Source: Candidatus Bathyarchaeota archaeon (GTDB taxonomy: Archaea > Thermoproteota > Bathyarchaeia > Bathyarchaeales > Bathycorpusculaceae). From it: DNA of 64,000 nt. Positions within the stretch are counted from its first letter, which is position 1; each line of letters starts with the position of its first letter. The stretch is from NCBI GenBank assembly GCA_018396705.1, contig JAGTQZ010000002.1, positions 248,001 to 312,000 on the forward strand. The letters run 5' to 3'. The position numbers and the translations under genes were made by a program. The notes beneath the pieces were generated by a model. It was not told the DNA's origin. It made no database searches and saw only the letters and a list, made by a program, of their open reading frames with translations. Shown here in pieces: positions 25,962-35,832 of this stretch.

Positions 25962-25975
25962 AAGAGGTTTATGGA

Positions 25976-26653
25976 ATGGTTAAACTGAAAACTGGAATTA
26001 AAGGCTTTGACGAGCTTATAGGCGGCGGCATCGAATCCGGCTCACGCAACATTCTTTACGGTCCGCCAGGAACTGGTAAATCCGTCTTTGCCATGCACTT
26101 TCTTTGGCAAGGATTGCTTGAAGGCGAAACGGTGGCTTATGATGTTATGGATAAACCTTTCCAAAGGCTTATAGCCTACTTCAAGTTCTTCGGCTGGGAC
26201 ATCGAACCATACATCGAGAAAGGCAGGTTTATCGCTATTCAAGCGTTTCCCCATTTTGAGCCTTACCTAAAGGACCCGCGGGTAATCTACTTTAACCTTC
26301 AAGATTTTGAGGAGATGAAACACATTGACAGACTGCTTTCCGAAAAAGGTGTAACAAGGTTTGCCGCCGGAGACTTCAGCGAACAGCTTTTCGCCTTATA
26401 CGATTTACGATACATGGAGTCCGTTGAGGATTGGACTATTAACTGGTGCCACTACGACAACATAGTCAACATCGACATTATGACGGCGGCAACCCAGAAA
26501 GACATAACTGTCCAACGGGCTGTGGACCTAGACTTCAACAAAGCGCATAACATCTTCTTTTTCAGATTTAATGAGAAAAAACGTTGTCGGGAACTCCGCA
26601 TATCAAAATGGAGGGGTGCGAGCACCCGCTGGAGTGGATTCCCTTCCGCATAA
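25976..26653 (+). CDS. KaiC/RAD55-like RecA-fold ATPase
   Basis: A 225-residue single-domain RecA-family protein. It has the KaiC start GIKGFDELIGGGIESGSRNILYGPPGTGKS with Walker A, and ends in the usual beta strands with LRISKWRGA. The region where KaiC homologues carry Walker B (typically VIDSIS) reads FAAGDFSEQLFALYDL, which lacks the normal aspartate pattern. It sits 14 bp after thiT, so it may be cotranscribed, but TPP control of it would be at the transcript level only. The function is unknown. Confidence 0.72.
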   Translation: MVKLKTGIKGFDELIGGGIESGSRNILYGPPGTGKSVFAMHFLWQGLLEGETVAYDVMDKPFQRLIAYFKFFGWDIEPYIEKGRFIAIQAFPHFEPYLKDPRVIYFNLQDFEEMKHIDRLLSEKGVTRFAAGDFSEQLFALYDLRYMESVEDWTINWCHYDNIVNIDIMTAATQKDITVQRAVDLDFNKAHNIFFFRFNEKKRCRELRISKWRGASTRWSGFPSA

Positions 26654-26689
26654 CAAGCTACGGCATAGAACTACTAAGGGAAAAATAAC

Positions 26690-27691
26690 ATGGGAAAACT
26701 TGACCCGAAAAACCTTGAAAAACTGTTGAAATGTGTTAAGGCGGATAGTCGCGTCGTTGTCCCACCTATGCTCGGCTATGATTCTGGAGTGCATTGGATA
26801 GGCGACAAGTGGCTTGTCGTCTCCACAGACCCGTGCATAAGTGTGCCGGAAAAATGGTTTGGATGGCTCCTAATCAATTATGCAGCCTCAGACGTAGCTA
26901 TTTTCGGGGCGAAACCCCAATTCTGCACCATAAATCTCCTCGGACCCTTAGAGACAAAACCTAAAATCTTCCAAAAGATTATGCGGCAAGCATGCAAAGC
27001 AGCCGAAGAATTGAGCATGGCCATAGTGACAGGACACACGGGCACATATAATGGCCTGTCAACACTCGTGGGAGTCTGCACGGCCTATGGCACCGTAGAA
27101 AAGGAGAAGCTTAAAACACCTAGTAACGCTAAACCAGAGGATTTGATCATCTGCACGAAACCTCTGGGTTTAGAAATAGCCATAAACCTCGCCTTGATGA
27201 AGAGAGATTTAGCTGAAAAAATTTTTGGAGCCAAGCGAACTCGCGATTTAAGGAGGCTTATAACGATTCAAAGTTGTGTTGAGGAGGCGCTTGCACTGGC
27301 GGAAATTAACGGCGTCCATGCCATGCATGACTTGACAGAAGGTGGATTGACGGCTTCGCTGAACGAGATGGCTGAAGCCTCAAAACTTGGTTTCAAAATC
27401 AAATTCGAAAAAATCCCAATATGCCCAGAAGCCCAAAAACTTAAAGAAGTTTTTGGTCTTTCAAATAGACAACTGCTCTCCATGTCTTCAACAGGCGCAG
27501 TTCTAGTCGCCGTCGACCCGCAGGTTAAAGACGAAGTGGAAAAACTGTTAATGAAATATAAATTGAAAGCTCATTGCATAGGAGTTTTCACAGAGGACAA
27601 AAGTCGCACAATTACGGTAGGCGGAAGGGTAAAACGGTTTCCAGAAAAAGCCGAAGACCCATATGAGGAATTTTTCATCAGCATGCCATAA
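26690..27691 (+). CDS. PurM/HypE-like ATP-binding protein
   Basis: A 333-residue AIR-synthase superfamily protein. Markers are VVSTDPCISVPEKWFGW, INYAASDVAIFGAKP, IVTGHTGTYNG and HDLTEGGLTASLNEMAEAS. The superfamily activates substrates with ATP (PurM, ThiL, HypE, SelD); this group resembles archaeal HypE-related proteins of unknown substrate. Being 36 bp after the KaiC-like gene and close to thiT hints at thiamine metabolism, for example ThiL-like phosphorylation, but the ThiL motifs are not clear. Confidence 0.8.
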   Translation: MGKLDPKNLEKLLKCVKADSRVVVPPMLGYDSGVHWIGDKWLVVSTDPCISVPEKWFGWLLINYAASDVAIFGAKPQFCTINLLGPLETKPKIFQKIMRQACKAAEELSMAIVTGHTGTYNGLSTLVGVCTAYGTVEKEKLKTPSNAKPEDLIICTKPLGLEIAINLALMKRDLAEKIFGAKRTRDLRRLITIQSCVEEALALAEINGVHAMHDLTEGGLTASLNEMAEASKLGFKIKFEKIPICPEAQKLKEVFGLSNRQLLSMSSTGAVLVAVDPQVKDEVEKLLMKYKLKAHCIGVFTEDKSRTITVGGRVKRFPEKAEDPYEEFFISMP

Positions 27692-27823
27692 AGTTAAACT
27701 CTTTATTTCATACATTAAAATTCTTCAGAATTAAAATGTTGATTTGCAGATTTTGAAAATTTTTATATTTTATATAATTGTTATTATGTTAATCTAAGTG
27801 TACCTCTCAGTGAGGTTTGTGTT

Positions 27824-28267
27824 ATGCCAATTGCCGTAAGAGTAAGGGATGTTATGACTGAAGGACTTATATCTGTGGAGAAAACAGAGCCCGTTATAAA
27901 GGCTATTAACTTAATGGTTGAAAAAGACATAGGTGCGGTGGTGGTCACGGAAAAGGGGAAGCCTGTTGGAATATTGACAGAAAGAGACATCATGAAGAAA
28001 GTTTGTCCAAAGGAACTTTGCACGCGAAAGGTGTCTGTTGGAGAGATAATGAGTCAGCCGCTTATAACGGTGGACGCAGATGCGAAACTTGGTGAAGCTG
28101 CATCTCTGATGATAGAGAAAGGTGTTAGAAGACTATTGGTTGCAGAAAAGGGAAAAATTGTGGGCATAGTAACACAAAGAGACCTAATGAGAGGAACTCT
28201 TGACACATTTGTGGCCTTGAGCATGATGAGCCCGCCTACAAACACGCTAATTACTAAGAAAAGCTGA
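27824..28267 (+). CDS. Tandem CBS-domain protein
   Basis: A 147-residue protein made of two CBS domains: VRDVMTEGLISVEKTEPVIKA with TERDIMKKV, and VGEIMSQPLITVDADAKLGEA with TQRDLMRGT. Stand-alone CBS pairs bind adenosine nucleotides and regulate partner proteins. A TATA element (ttttatattttatat) is about 45 bp upstream and it is followed by a T-rich terminator-like stretch. The partner cannot be inferred. Confidence 0.88.
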   Translation: MPIAVRVRDVMTEGLISVEKTEPVIKAINLMVEKDIGAVVVTEKGKPVGILTERDIMKKVCPKELCTRKVSVGEIMSQPLITVDADAKLGEAASLMIEKGVRRLLVAEKGKIVGIVTQRDLMRGTLDTFVALSMMSPPTNTLITKKS

Positions 28268-28387
28268 TTTGTCTTTAACTCCTCCTTTTTGTTATGCTCC
28301 CTAAAACATTTCAGCTTTTAATGTCCATTTTGTAGCGTTTAAGTGTCTAGTTGCGTCATCTTTAGAAGTTTAAAAATTGAATACCAT

Positions 28388-29335
28388 TTAAATTGTGGTG
28401 GGAATTTTTAGCTTTTTGGAAATCCAGCCCCAAACTCCGTTTGGAAATAGGAACAGTATGGCCAATATTGCTATTCCTTGTATGAGTGGAGTTAATCCGG
28501 TGAACCCCGTTGTGAGACTTGTTAATTCAACGGAGATTATTGAGCCTAAAATTGGGCCAAGTATTCTACCATGCGCACCTATAAATGATATGAATATTAT
28601 AGTGATAGACCAGAGGGCTGAGAAACCGACAAATGGATCTATATAACTTGTATATTGTATGTAGATGCTTCCTGAGAGACTTAAGAAAATAGCGCTTAGT
28701 ATAAAGCATAATGCTCTTAAAGTGAAAATGTTTATCCCAAACTCGGATGCTGCTAATTCATCACTGCCTATGGCTCTTAAAGCGTATCCTATTTTGGATT
28801 TATAAAGAAGGTATACAGCTATCGTTGAGATAAAAGCTAGCAATAGCGCCCAGTAATACAAAAGAGGAAGGGGAAGAGAAAGTCTACTTGGAAGGGTTAT
28901 GCCCGCCCCGCCGCCAACGTAATCCCATGCGCTGAAAATTTTGGAAAAAAGTTCACTAACAATGATGCTTCCTATAGCAAAGTACATGCCTTTCATTCTA
29001 AGTAGCGGGATACATAAACCTGCAGCGAGTAGAGCGCCAATTCCTCCAGATAAGAGAAACGTACCCCAAAAGGGAACGTTGTAACGTATCATTGCAATAG
29101 CTGCAGTATATGCTCCGATGGCCATGAACATTTGAGGGGCCAGAAAAACCATGCCAGCGTGAAATGACATGAAATTCCACCATTGAGCCGCAGCTATGTA
29201 AAATAGAATTAAGACAAGATCCATCAAAACAATCTTACCCGCTACGGAGGGAATCATTGATAGTAATGCCATGATTACAATTAACGTAAGGGTAATTTGC
29301 TTGGCTTTGGGATGTACAATAATGCTTTTCATCAC
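28388..29335 (-). CDS. livM: Branched-chain amino acid-type ABC permease LivM
   Basis: A 315-residue permease with about nine helices and the LivM loop YALRAIGSDELAASEFGINIFTLR, the EAA-like contact to the ATPase. It starts at GTG 29335 or ATG 29332, immediately after the LivH stop, and is the last gene of the transporter operon. See the substrate-binding protein at 31722 for likely cargo. Confidence 0.88.
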   Translation of the reverse strand: MMKSIIVHPKAKQITLTLIVIMALLSMIPSVAGKIVLMDLVLILFYIAAAQWWNFMSFHAGMVFLAPQMFMAIGAYTAAIAMIRYNVPFWGTFLLSGGIGALLAAGLCIPLLRMKGMYFAIGSIIVSELFSKIFSAWDYVGGGAGITLPSRLSLPLPLLYYWALLLAFISTIAVYLLYKSKIGYALRAIGSDELAASEFGINIFTLRALCFILSAIFLSLSGSIYIQYTSYIDPFVGFSALWSITIIFISFIGAHGRILGPILGSIISVELTSLTTGFTGLTPLIQGIAILAILFLFPNGVWGWISKKLKIPTTI

Positions 29336-30205
29336 TTACTCCTCACTCTTGAAAATTCCTGTAGGACGTATACAGAGAGTGACTGTGATAACTAAATACA
29401 CTGCGGCAGTCTGATAGAGTATGCCAAAAAAGAAACCTGCCAGAACATAAACTAACCCCAAAATCAAGCTGCCAACAATTGTGCCCTTAACGTGTGTAAA
29501 TCCCCCAATTATAACTACTCCAATAGCAAGGCTCATGTATTCAAAACCCGATGCTGGAGAAAACTGGTAAAGTAATCCTAAAATTGTGCCGCCTATTGCA
29601 GCCAGCATCGTAGCTAGTCCCATCGCATAATTATAAACTTGCTTAGGGTCTATTCCCAACATTTTAGCCGCTTCAGCATCCACAGGAACAGCTCTCATAG
29701 CTCTGCCAAGCAACGTTTTCTTCAAAAATAAGTGAAGCGCAACGAACACAACAATAGCTAATGCTAGACTTATCAAATACAAAAGGGGAATTTCCAAGAA
29801 GCCCAACCTTACAGCTTGACGATAATGCTCAAGATATAAGCTTCTTTCGTCAACTGTGAAAATTAGTTGCAATGCGTTCTTGACAATGAAGCCTAAAGCA
29901 AAGGTTATGATAACTACTCTAGTTATGTCCCCTGGAAGAAATCTGTTGATCAGAAATTTTTGAACGCCAAATCCCAGCAAGAACATTATAGCAAGCACTA
30001 CGGGCATTACAAGAAGTGGATCTAACCCGAAAAATGTTAAGAAGACAAAACATAGGTAAGCAGAGAGAACAGCGTAATCTCCATGTGTCAAATTAACAAT
30101 TCTCATCACGCCACGCCATATGAAGGCACCTAGACCTAAACATGCAAAAACTCCGCCCAAAGTTATGCCTCGAATTATCAGAGATATCAAGATCAGCACG
30201 TCCAT
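29336..30205 (-). CDS. livH: Branched-chain amino acid-type ABC permease LivH
   Basis: A 289-residue permease from the ATG at 30205, right after the LivF stop. The helix-loop pattern GAFIWRGVMRIVNLTHGDYAVLSAYL and the coupling loop LLGRAMRAVPVDAEAAKMLGID are typical of LivH. Together with LivM it forms the translocation path for amino acids or related organic acids. Confidence 0.9.
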   Translation of the reverse strand: MDVLILISLIIRGITLGGVFACLGLGAFIWRGVMRIVNLTHGDYAVLSAYLCFVFLTFFGLDPLLVMPVVLAIMFLLGFGVQKFLINRFLPGDITRVVIITFALGFIVKNALQLIFTVDERSLYLEHYRQAVRLGFLEIPLLYLISLALAIVVFVALHLFLKKTLLGRAMRAVPVDAEAAKMLGIDPKQVYNYAMGLATMLAAIGGTILGLLYQFSPASGFEYMSLAIGVVIIGGFTHVKGTIVGSLILGLVYVLAGFFFGILYQTAAVYLVITVTLCIRPTGIFKSEE

Positions 30206-30206
30206 T

Positions 30207-30923
30207 TTAATGACCCCCCAAATACGTTTTCCAAACATATTCGCTGTTCAATAGTTCCTTAGGTTCACCTTCCATTCTTATTCTGCCACCTTCAAGCACA
30301 TATGCCCAATCGGAAACTTCAAGAATCTGCCTAACATTTTGATCTATACATATAACACTTACGCCCATATCCCGGATTTTCTTAACGATATCCAACAAGT
30401 TTAGGAAAACTTTCGGCGCGAGACCAAGCGATAATTCATCTATTAATAATAGCTTTGGATTCGTAACAAACGCCCTTGCAATGGCAAGCATTTGTTGTTG
30501 GCCACCGCTTAATTTGCAGGCAAGTTGATTTTGCCGCTCTTTCAGAATTGGGAAAATGTTAAATACTTGCTCCAAGCGGTCTTGCATTTTCTTTCTCTCT
30601 TCTTTGAAGGGATAGAAAGCCAACTCAAGATTTTCCCTAACAGTTAAATTGCTAAATAAACGTCTTCCTTCTGGAAGTATTGTTATACCCCTTTTAATTC
30701 TCTCAGCTGGTGATAGATGATTTATTTTTTCACCTTCAAAGATTATTGACCCGGATTTAGGTGAAACTAAACCTACTATGGTTTTGCAAAGTGTAGTTTT
30801 GCCAGCACCATTAGGGCCAATTATGGCTGTTATCTGCTTATCCTTTGCCTTGAAGTTCAAGCCCCATAGAATGTGCAGGTCGCCATAATATACTTCAAGG
30901 TCTAATACCTCTAACATTCTCAT
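30207..30923 (-). CDS. livF: ABC ATPase LivF
   Basis: A 238-residue ATPase: Walker A GPNGAGKTTLC, signature LSGGQQQMLAIAR, Walker B LLLIDELSLGL. The order and length are those of LivF, one of the two ATPases of this transporter type. It starts 3 bp after the upstream LivG gene and ends 1 bp before LivH. Confidence 0.9.
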   Translation of the reverse strand: MRMLEVLDLEVYYGDLHILWGLNFKAKDKQITAIIGPNGAGKTTLCKTIVGLVSPKSGSIIFEGEKINHLSPAERIKRGITILPEGRRLFSNLTVRENLELAFYPFKEERKKMQDRLEQVFNIFPILKERQNQLACKLSGGQQQMLAIARAFVTNPKLLLIDELSLGLAPKVFLNLLDIVKKIRDMGVSVICIDQNVRQILEVSDWAYVLEGGRIRMEGEPKELLNSEYVWKTYLGGH

Positions 30924-30926
30924 CCC

Positions 30927-31649
30927 CTACGAGACTGGTAAACTTCCAAGATACGCGTCTATAACCTCTGGATTCTTAGCTATCTCCTCAAAAGTGCCCT
31001 CTGCTATTTTTTCACCTTGATGCATCACAAGAACACGATCAACTGTCCCGCGTATCGCTCGCATGTTGTGTTCCACCAGCATAACAGAAACTCCACCATC
31101 CCTAACCTTTTTTACAAGCTCCTTGCAATTGTCAATTTCGACGGGATTTAACCCGGCAAACGGTTCATCAAGCAATAGCAACTTTGGTTCAGCAGCTAAT
31201 GCTCTCGCAATCTCCAACATTTTGATTTCGAAGGCGGTTAATCCACCTATGGGTACTGCCTCTTTATTTTGCAGTCCTACAAGGTTGAGAAGCTTTAAGC
31301 TTTTTTCCCGTGCGGTTTTAATGTCGTTTCCAGGTCCAAATAAGCTGCCAATCATGACGTTTTCCAGCACGGTAAGCTTTCCATACGGTCTTGGGATTTG
31401 ATGGGTTCTAGCCAGCCCAAGTTTACAAATTTTGTACGGAGGCATATTGGTAATGTCATGTCCAAGAAAGGTTATTCTTCCGGAATCAGCTTTTATAACA
31501 CCGGACAAAAGATTGAAAAGAGTTGTTTTACCAGCACCATTTGGGCCTATTAAACCCAAAATTTCCGACTTACCAAGTTCAAAACTAAAATTTTTAACAG
31601 CGGTTACACATCCAAAGGATTTTGTTAAATTTTTGACCTCAAGTATCAA
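30927..31649 (-). CDS. livG: ABC ATPase LivG
   Basis: A 240-residue ATPase from a TTG: Walker A GPNGAGKTTLF, the LivG-specific Q-loop ARTHQIPRPYG, signature region GGLTAFEIKMLEIARAL, Walker B LLLDEPFAGLNPVE. The C-terminal IAEGTFEEIAKNPEVIDAYLG is the usual LivG end. It lies 72 bp downstream of the binding-protein gene in the same operon. Confidence 0.9.
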   Translation of the reverse strand: MILEVKNLTKSFGCVTAVKNFSFELGKSEILGLIGPNGAGKTTLFNLLSGVIKADSGRITFLGHDITNMPPYKICKLGLARTHQIPRPYGKLTVLENVMIGSLFGPGNDIKTAREKSLKLLNLVGLQNKEAVPIGGLTAFEIKMLEIARALAAEPKLLLLDEPFAGLNPVEIDNCKELVKKVRDGGVSVMLVEHNMRAIRGTVDRVLVMHQGEKIAEGTFEEIAKNPEVIDAYLGSLPVS

Positions 31650-31721
31650 TTATAATGACGCCCCATTACACAGTTTAAATTAGTTGCCGCTTGGAAAATA
31701 AAAAATGAGGGAGAGATTGGA

Positions 31722-33092
31722 CTATCCCCCTGTGGGTATTGGCTCATGAACTGTTACGGACACATCCTTAAACATGTTGTAAACTATGACGTTTTCCCAG
31801 TCCCACTTTGTCCCTCTGACCCATTGCCCTATGAAGACGGGTACCGAATGCCAATGCTCCTTCATTGTAACGACACCTGGATAGTTTGCAAACAGAGGTT
31901 GTAAATCGGTTGGTATTGCCTTCTTGAACTTGATGTGGCCGAAAATTGTGTCTAAATCAGTTTCAGCTATGGCATCCCTCACTTTTTCTCTGTCAACAGT
32001 CCCCGCCCTAGTAAAAGCATCCACAGCTATTTCAAAGAGCGTGTGCAGAAAGCCTATACTCGCTTGATAAAATTCATTGTTTTCTTGTTCGTATAGGTCA
32101 GCCCACTCGCTTGCACTCTGCCCGGTTATGCTTGACTTGAATGGTAGTTCCCTGCTCCAGTGCCATTCACACATGATTCCTAGTGGCAGATCTCCGCCCA
32201 GCGTCTTAATTTGTGTGTAGGTGTTGAATCCTCTTGATGATATGAAATATTTTGGCTTGAATCCGAGCTCTTGGCTTTGTGTCCAGAAGGCGTTAAACTC
32301 TGTAGTTCCACTGTTACCTATGACTATTTCAACTCCTTCAGCTTTAAATTGCTGAATAACAGATCCGAAGTCCTTTGTGTTCACGTCATGGAATCCGGGA
32401 TGCACTATCTTTGTGTAAGGCACTCTGTTTGCATCAATTCTGTCTCTAAAGATGTTGTAGAACTTTATTCCGTCAACATCATTTCGATAGAGAGTACCTA
32501 TTACTCCATTTGTTTTGCTTATGAGGCTATTAATTAACTTGACTTGAGATTCAATCATGATGTTTTCTGCGTAGTGAACGTTGAATGTCCATTCATATGG
32601 TCCGCCTTCAGCCCACGATAAGATAGGACACATTGACGAGAGGCAGGGTACTCCATATTTTTCAGCTTGCGTAACTGCTGGCAGTACAAAGGCTGGAGTG
32701 AAAGTCGCAATTAGCAGGTGAACACCATCCTTGGTTATTAAGTCGGCAGCCACTGATGCGGAAATGCTTGAATCACTTTGACAATCTTTGAGAATTATGT
32801 CTACTGGTATTTTCTTTCCATACTCCGCCAGATAAATTCCACCCTCTTTGTTGATGGCTTCCTTCATTTTTTGGGCAACCCATGGAACAGGTTTGGCGTG
32901 TGCAGCTGCGCCTCCCGTTAGCGGAGCAACCCATCCGATTTTTATAGAATCAGGGGCAGGTGGGCCTTGCGTGGTAGAGGTAGTGGTCGTAAGATAGTAG
33001 TAAACTGCTCCTAGTATCGCTATGACAACTATCACAACAATGATAGCTGCTTGAAGCTTTGTTATAGCACGAGTATTCATGTCCATGACCAC
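31722..33092 (-). CDS. livK: Substrate-binding protein of the Liv-type transporter
   Basis: A 456-residue type I periplasmic-binding protein. An N-terminal membrane anchor (AAIIVVIVVIAILGAVYYYL) is followed by a Thr-rich linker and the mature part, IGWVAPLTGGAAAHAKPV. Liv/AmiC-type proteins bind branched amino acids but also amides, urea or aromatic acids. The neighbouring oxidoreductases argue for an organic or amino acid that is then oxidised; the exact ligand is unknown. The gene is first in the operon. Confidence 0.88.
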   Translation of the reverse strand: MVMDMNTRAITKLQAAIIVVIVVIAILGAVYYYLTTTTSTTQGPPAPDSIKIGWVAPLTGGAAAHAKPVPWVAQKMKEAINKEGGIYLAEYGKKIPVDIILKDCQSDSSISASVAADLITKDGVHLLIATFTPAFVLPAVTQAEKYGVPCLSSMCPILSWAEGGPYEWTFNVHYAENIMIESQVKLINSLISKTNGVIGTLYRNDVDGIKFYNIFRDRIDANRVPYTKIVHPGFHDVNTKDFGSVIQQFKAEGVEIVIGNSGTTEFNAFWTQSQELGFKPKYFISSRGFNTYTQIKTLGGDLPLGIMCEWHWSRELPFKSSITGQSASEWADLYEQENNEFYQASIGFLHTLFEIAVDAFTRAGTVDREKVRDAIAETDLDTIFGHIKFKKAIPTDLQPLFANYPGVVTMKEHWHSVPVFIGQWVRGTKWDWENVIVYNMFKDVSVTVHEPIPTGG

Positions 33093-33204
33093 CTGGAAGC
33101 CTTTTACATTAGGAAAAGCCCTATATAAAAATTTACTTCCATCATAATCTGGTTTTTTATAAGATAAGCCTCTGAAGTAGGAGAAGCAATAGAGATAAGG
33201 TGTT

Positions 33205-34428
33205 TCATCCTAGTTTTGCTGACTTTTCTACGAGTTCCACAATATTTCTTACTTGTATAGTTGACCCCGCGGATTCAAGGGCTGTTTTGAATGCATACTC
33301 GCACCATGGACATGCAGTAACTAGAGTTGAAGCCTCTACTGATGTAACATCCTTAATTCTCTCCCTCGTTGTCCACGTCATGTATTCTGGATAGGCCATC
33401 ATGACTCCCCCACCGGCACCACAGCACCATGCATAGTTTTTGTTTCTCTCCATTTCTCTGAAATCTAATCCTTCAATAGCCTTGATGATATTTCTGGGCG
33501 CGTCATAGACTCCGCATAATCTTCCAAGATTGCAAGGATCATGATATGTCACAGTCTCTTCGGGTAGTTTTCCAAGATTCAATTTTCCATTTTTCACAAG
33601 CATATCCACGTATTCAGTGATGTGGAATATTTCAGCTTCGATGTTTCCCACACGTGGATAATATCGTTTAAACGCATTATATGCATGAGGGTCTGGTGTA
33701 ACTATCTCTTTTACGCCAATTTCATTGAAAATTTTAATATTTCGTTCTGCAAGTTCCTCAAACAGTCCGCTTTCTCCAAGTTGTGCCGCATATAAGCCGT
33801 CGTCTAGCTCATCTTCAAGCAGGCCAAAATCAACATTGGCTTTGTTTAGAACCCGTGCAATGGATTTTATAGCGTCGCGGACAAGTGGTTCTAAAGCGTA
33901 CATGCTGCCGGTGTATAATAAAACATCAGCCTTTTGTCTGGGCAAGCGTTTAACTTGGAATCCTAACTCCTCTGTCCACTTAAGCCTCTCTTCCTTTCTT
34001 GCAATACTGAATGGGTTCCCGTACCGCAGCAGACTTTCAAGGGCGTTTCTATGGGCTGGAATCCTCAAAAATCCTTCTTCAATACATATTCGTCTGAGTT
34101 CCTCAACAATACTAACGTGATCAAGTTCGTCGATTTCTGAAACTTTCATGAATACGGGGAAATGAATCACGCAGACTTCGTGGCATCCTCCGCAAAGGTT
34201 ACACTTATAAATTATTTCAGCAAACTTTTCATCAATAGCTATACGACCTTCCAGAAGAGCTTGCGCAGCGCTTAAGATTCCTCTGATCGAATAGCTTTCC
34301 CATGAATGTTTTGGATACTCATGTAGCGGGCATATTTTGTTTATGCCTCTGTCGTTGAACACTGGATGTTTGCACCAGCTAACTCTTGCGCATCGGTATA
34401 TTTGCTTAGCAAAATTCTCCAAAACCAT
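33205..34428 (-). CDS. (Fe-S)-binding CCG-domain oxidoreductase subunit
   Basis: A 407-residue protein. The N-terminal half has cysteine-rich patterns (CNLCGGCHEVC), and the C-terminal half carries two CCG-type motifs, DPCNLGRLCG...WCCGAGGG and the terminal CPWCEYAF. Such subunits (GlcF, HdrD-like) bind a 4Fe-4S cluster and pass electrons from a flavoprotein. It starts 8 bp after the FAD-oxidase gene, so the two almost certainly form a complex like glycolate or lactate dehydrogenase. Confidence 0.85.
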   Translation of the reverse strand: MVLENFAKQIYRCARVSWCKHPVFNDRGINKICPLHEYPKHSWESYSIRGILSAAQALLEGRIAIDEKFAEIIYKCNLCGGCHEVCVIHFPVFMKVSEIDELDHVSIVEELRRICIEEGFLRIPAHRNALESLLRYGNPFSIARKEERLKWTEELGFQVKRLPRQKADVLLYTGSMYALEPLVRDAIKSIARVLNKANVDFGLLEDELDDGLYAAQLGESGLFEELAERNIKIFNEIGVKEIVTPDPHAYNAFKRYYPRVGNIEAEIFHITEYVDMLVKNGKLNLGKLPEETVTYHDPCNLGRLCGVYDAPRNIIKAIEGLDFREMERNKNYAWCCGAGGGVMMAYPEYMTWTTRERIKDVTSVEASTLVTACPWCEYAFKTALESAGSTIQVRNIVELVEKSAKLG

Positions 34429-34436
34429 TTTGACAC

Positions 34437-35819
34437 CTACAAGCCGAGTATTCCAGGGGCCATAATTCCGTTAGGATCAATTACACTCTTAATCTTCTTC
34501 AGTAATGTGTAGTATTCGCCGAACTTGTGCATTTGGTCAGCCCATAAAGTTCCCATTCTATAGGGGCATGCTCCAATTTCCATGAGGCTTGTCTTTAGAA
34601 AGTTCCATGCTTTCAAAGCTTTTTCCACCTCCGCGGTGTTGCTGGGATCGAAATATGTAACGACAACCGCGACCAAGCTTCTGTCGCAAAGGAAGCCCCC
34701 TGCGCCTACCGTGAGTCCGAAGTTTTCTTTAACCTCTTTTGCAAGTTTCTCTATTGCCTTATAGTATTGGCCTATTTCGCCCACAGGCACATGCATTGGC
34801 AAGATAACTCTCATGCCGAGTTTGTATCCGAATAGGCCTACCCACCTATACCTTTCATTCCACGTGTCCCTTGAAAGATCAGGCCCTAAATAAGTGCCTT
34901 TCTCTCCGGCAATCTTCATCAATCTTTCCATTTCAATTTTAAGCTCCTCTTGTGTGTTGGCTTCTACCACAAATTTTATGGTGTGAAGCCACGGTGCTTT
35001 ATCCGGAAAGAGTTTGTCCAGAGTCCACCCCGGAGATAAGTACGTATATATCGTCGGTATCCTGCTTCTGCGAACTGCGTAAATGGCTTTGCCAGCGTCC
35101 TCTATATCTTTGTACCCGAATGTAGCAAATCCCATCGCTCCAGGAAGCTCCTCTATTTTGAGGGCAACTTCTACTATAATGCCGAGTGTGCCCTCTGATC
35201 CGCAGAAAAGCCCGGTTAAGTCATTGGCTAAGGCATACCTGTAAAAGTGGCCGTGAGCTTTCGGATTAGCCATTGAGCCTGTCGTTATAATTTCTGCTGT
35301 GGGTAAAACCACCTTACAACCAATAACGGTATCACCCATGTTTGAGAAGTATGGCCCTGCACCCCACCCGGTACCATGAGTTACAAAATTGCCGCCGACG
35401 GTTCCGCTAATGCCATTTTCAGGAGCCATCAAAAATCTGAATCCACGTTTACCGAGCACCGCTTCAAGTTCGCTGAAAGTTATGCCGGGCTCGACGATGC
35501 ATGAGAGTGTACTTTCATCTATGTTAATTACTCTGTTCATTCTGGCCAAATCAACGATCACGCCGCCGTTTTTTGCTGGTACAGAGCCCCATAAACTCGT
35601 GCCACCGCTTCTCGGATATAGAGGGGTTTTGGTCTTGTTAGCCCACCTAACTATTTCTTGCACTTCTTCCGTTGAATTGGGCCGAACGACAGCAATAGGG
35701 ATTGCGCCTTTCAGAGGCGTAGCGTCCCTTGTATATGTTAACATTGCCGGGGTGCTGTCTAGAACGTTATCTGCGCCGACAATGCCCTTTAATTCCTCAA
35801 TTTTTTTCGCGCTTTCCAT
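34437..35819 (-). CDS. FAD-linked oxidase, GlcD/D-lactate dehydrogenase type
   Basis: A 460-residue flavoprotein from the ATG at 35819. The FAD_binding_4 domain has PLYPRSGGTSLWG and later MAPENGISGTVGGNFVTHGTGWG; the C-terminal domain ends with VIDPNGIMAPG. This family oxidises 2-hydroxy acids, and with the CCG subunit next door it would feed electrons to the ferredoxin or quinone pool. The substrate is likely related to the ligand of the adjacent Liv transporter; this is inference. Confidence 0.87.
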   Translation of the reverse strand: MESAKKIEELKGIVGADNVLDSTPAMLTYTRDATPLKGAIPIAVVRPNSTEEVQEIVRWANKTKTPLYPRSGGTSLWGSVPAKNGGVIVDLARMNRVINIDESTLSCIVEPGITFSELEAVLGKRGFRFLMAPENGISGTVGGNFVTHGTGWGAGPYFSNMGDTVIGCKVVLPTAEIITTGSMANPKAHGHFYRYALANDLTGLFCGSEGTLGIIVEVALKIEELPGAMGFATFGYKDIEDAGKAIYAVRRSRIPTIYTYLSPGWTLDKLFPDKAPWLHTIKFVVEANTQEELKIEMERLMKIAGEKGTYLGPDLSRDTWNERYRWVGLFGYKLGMRVILPMHVPVGEIGQYYKAIEKLAKEVKENFGLTVGAGGFLCDRSLVAVVVTYFDPSNTAEVEKALKAWNFLKTSLMEIGACPYRMGTLWADQMHKFGEYYTLLKKIKSVIDPNGIMAPGILGL

Positions 35820-35832
35820 GAAAACCCGCACG

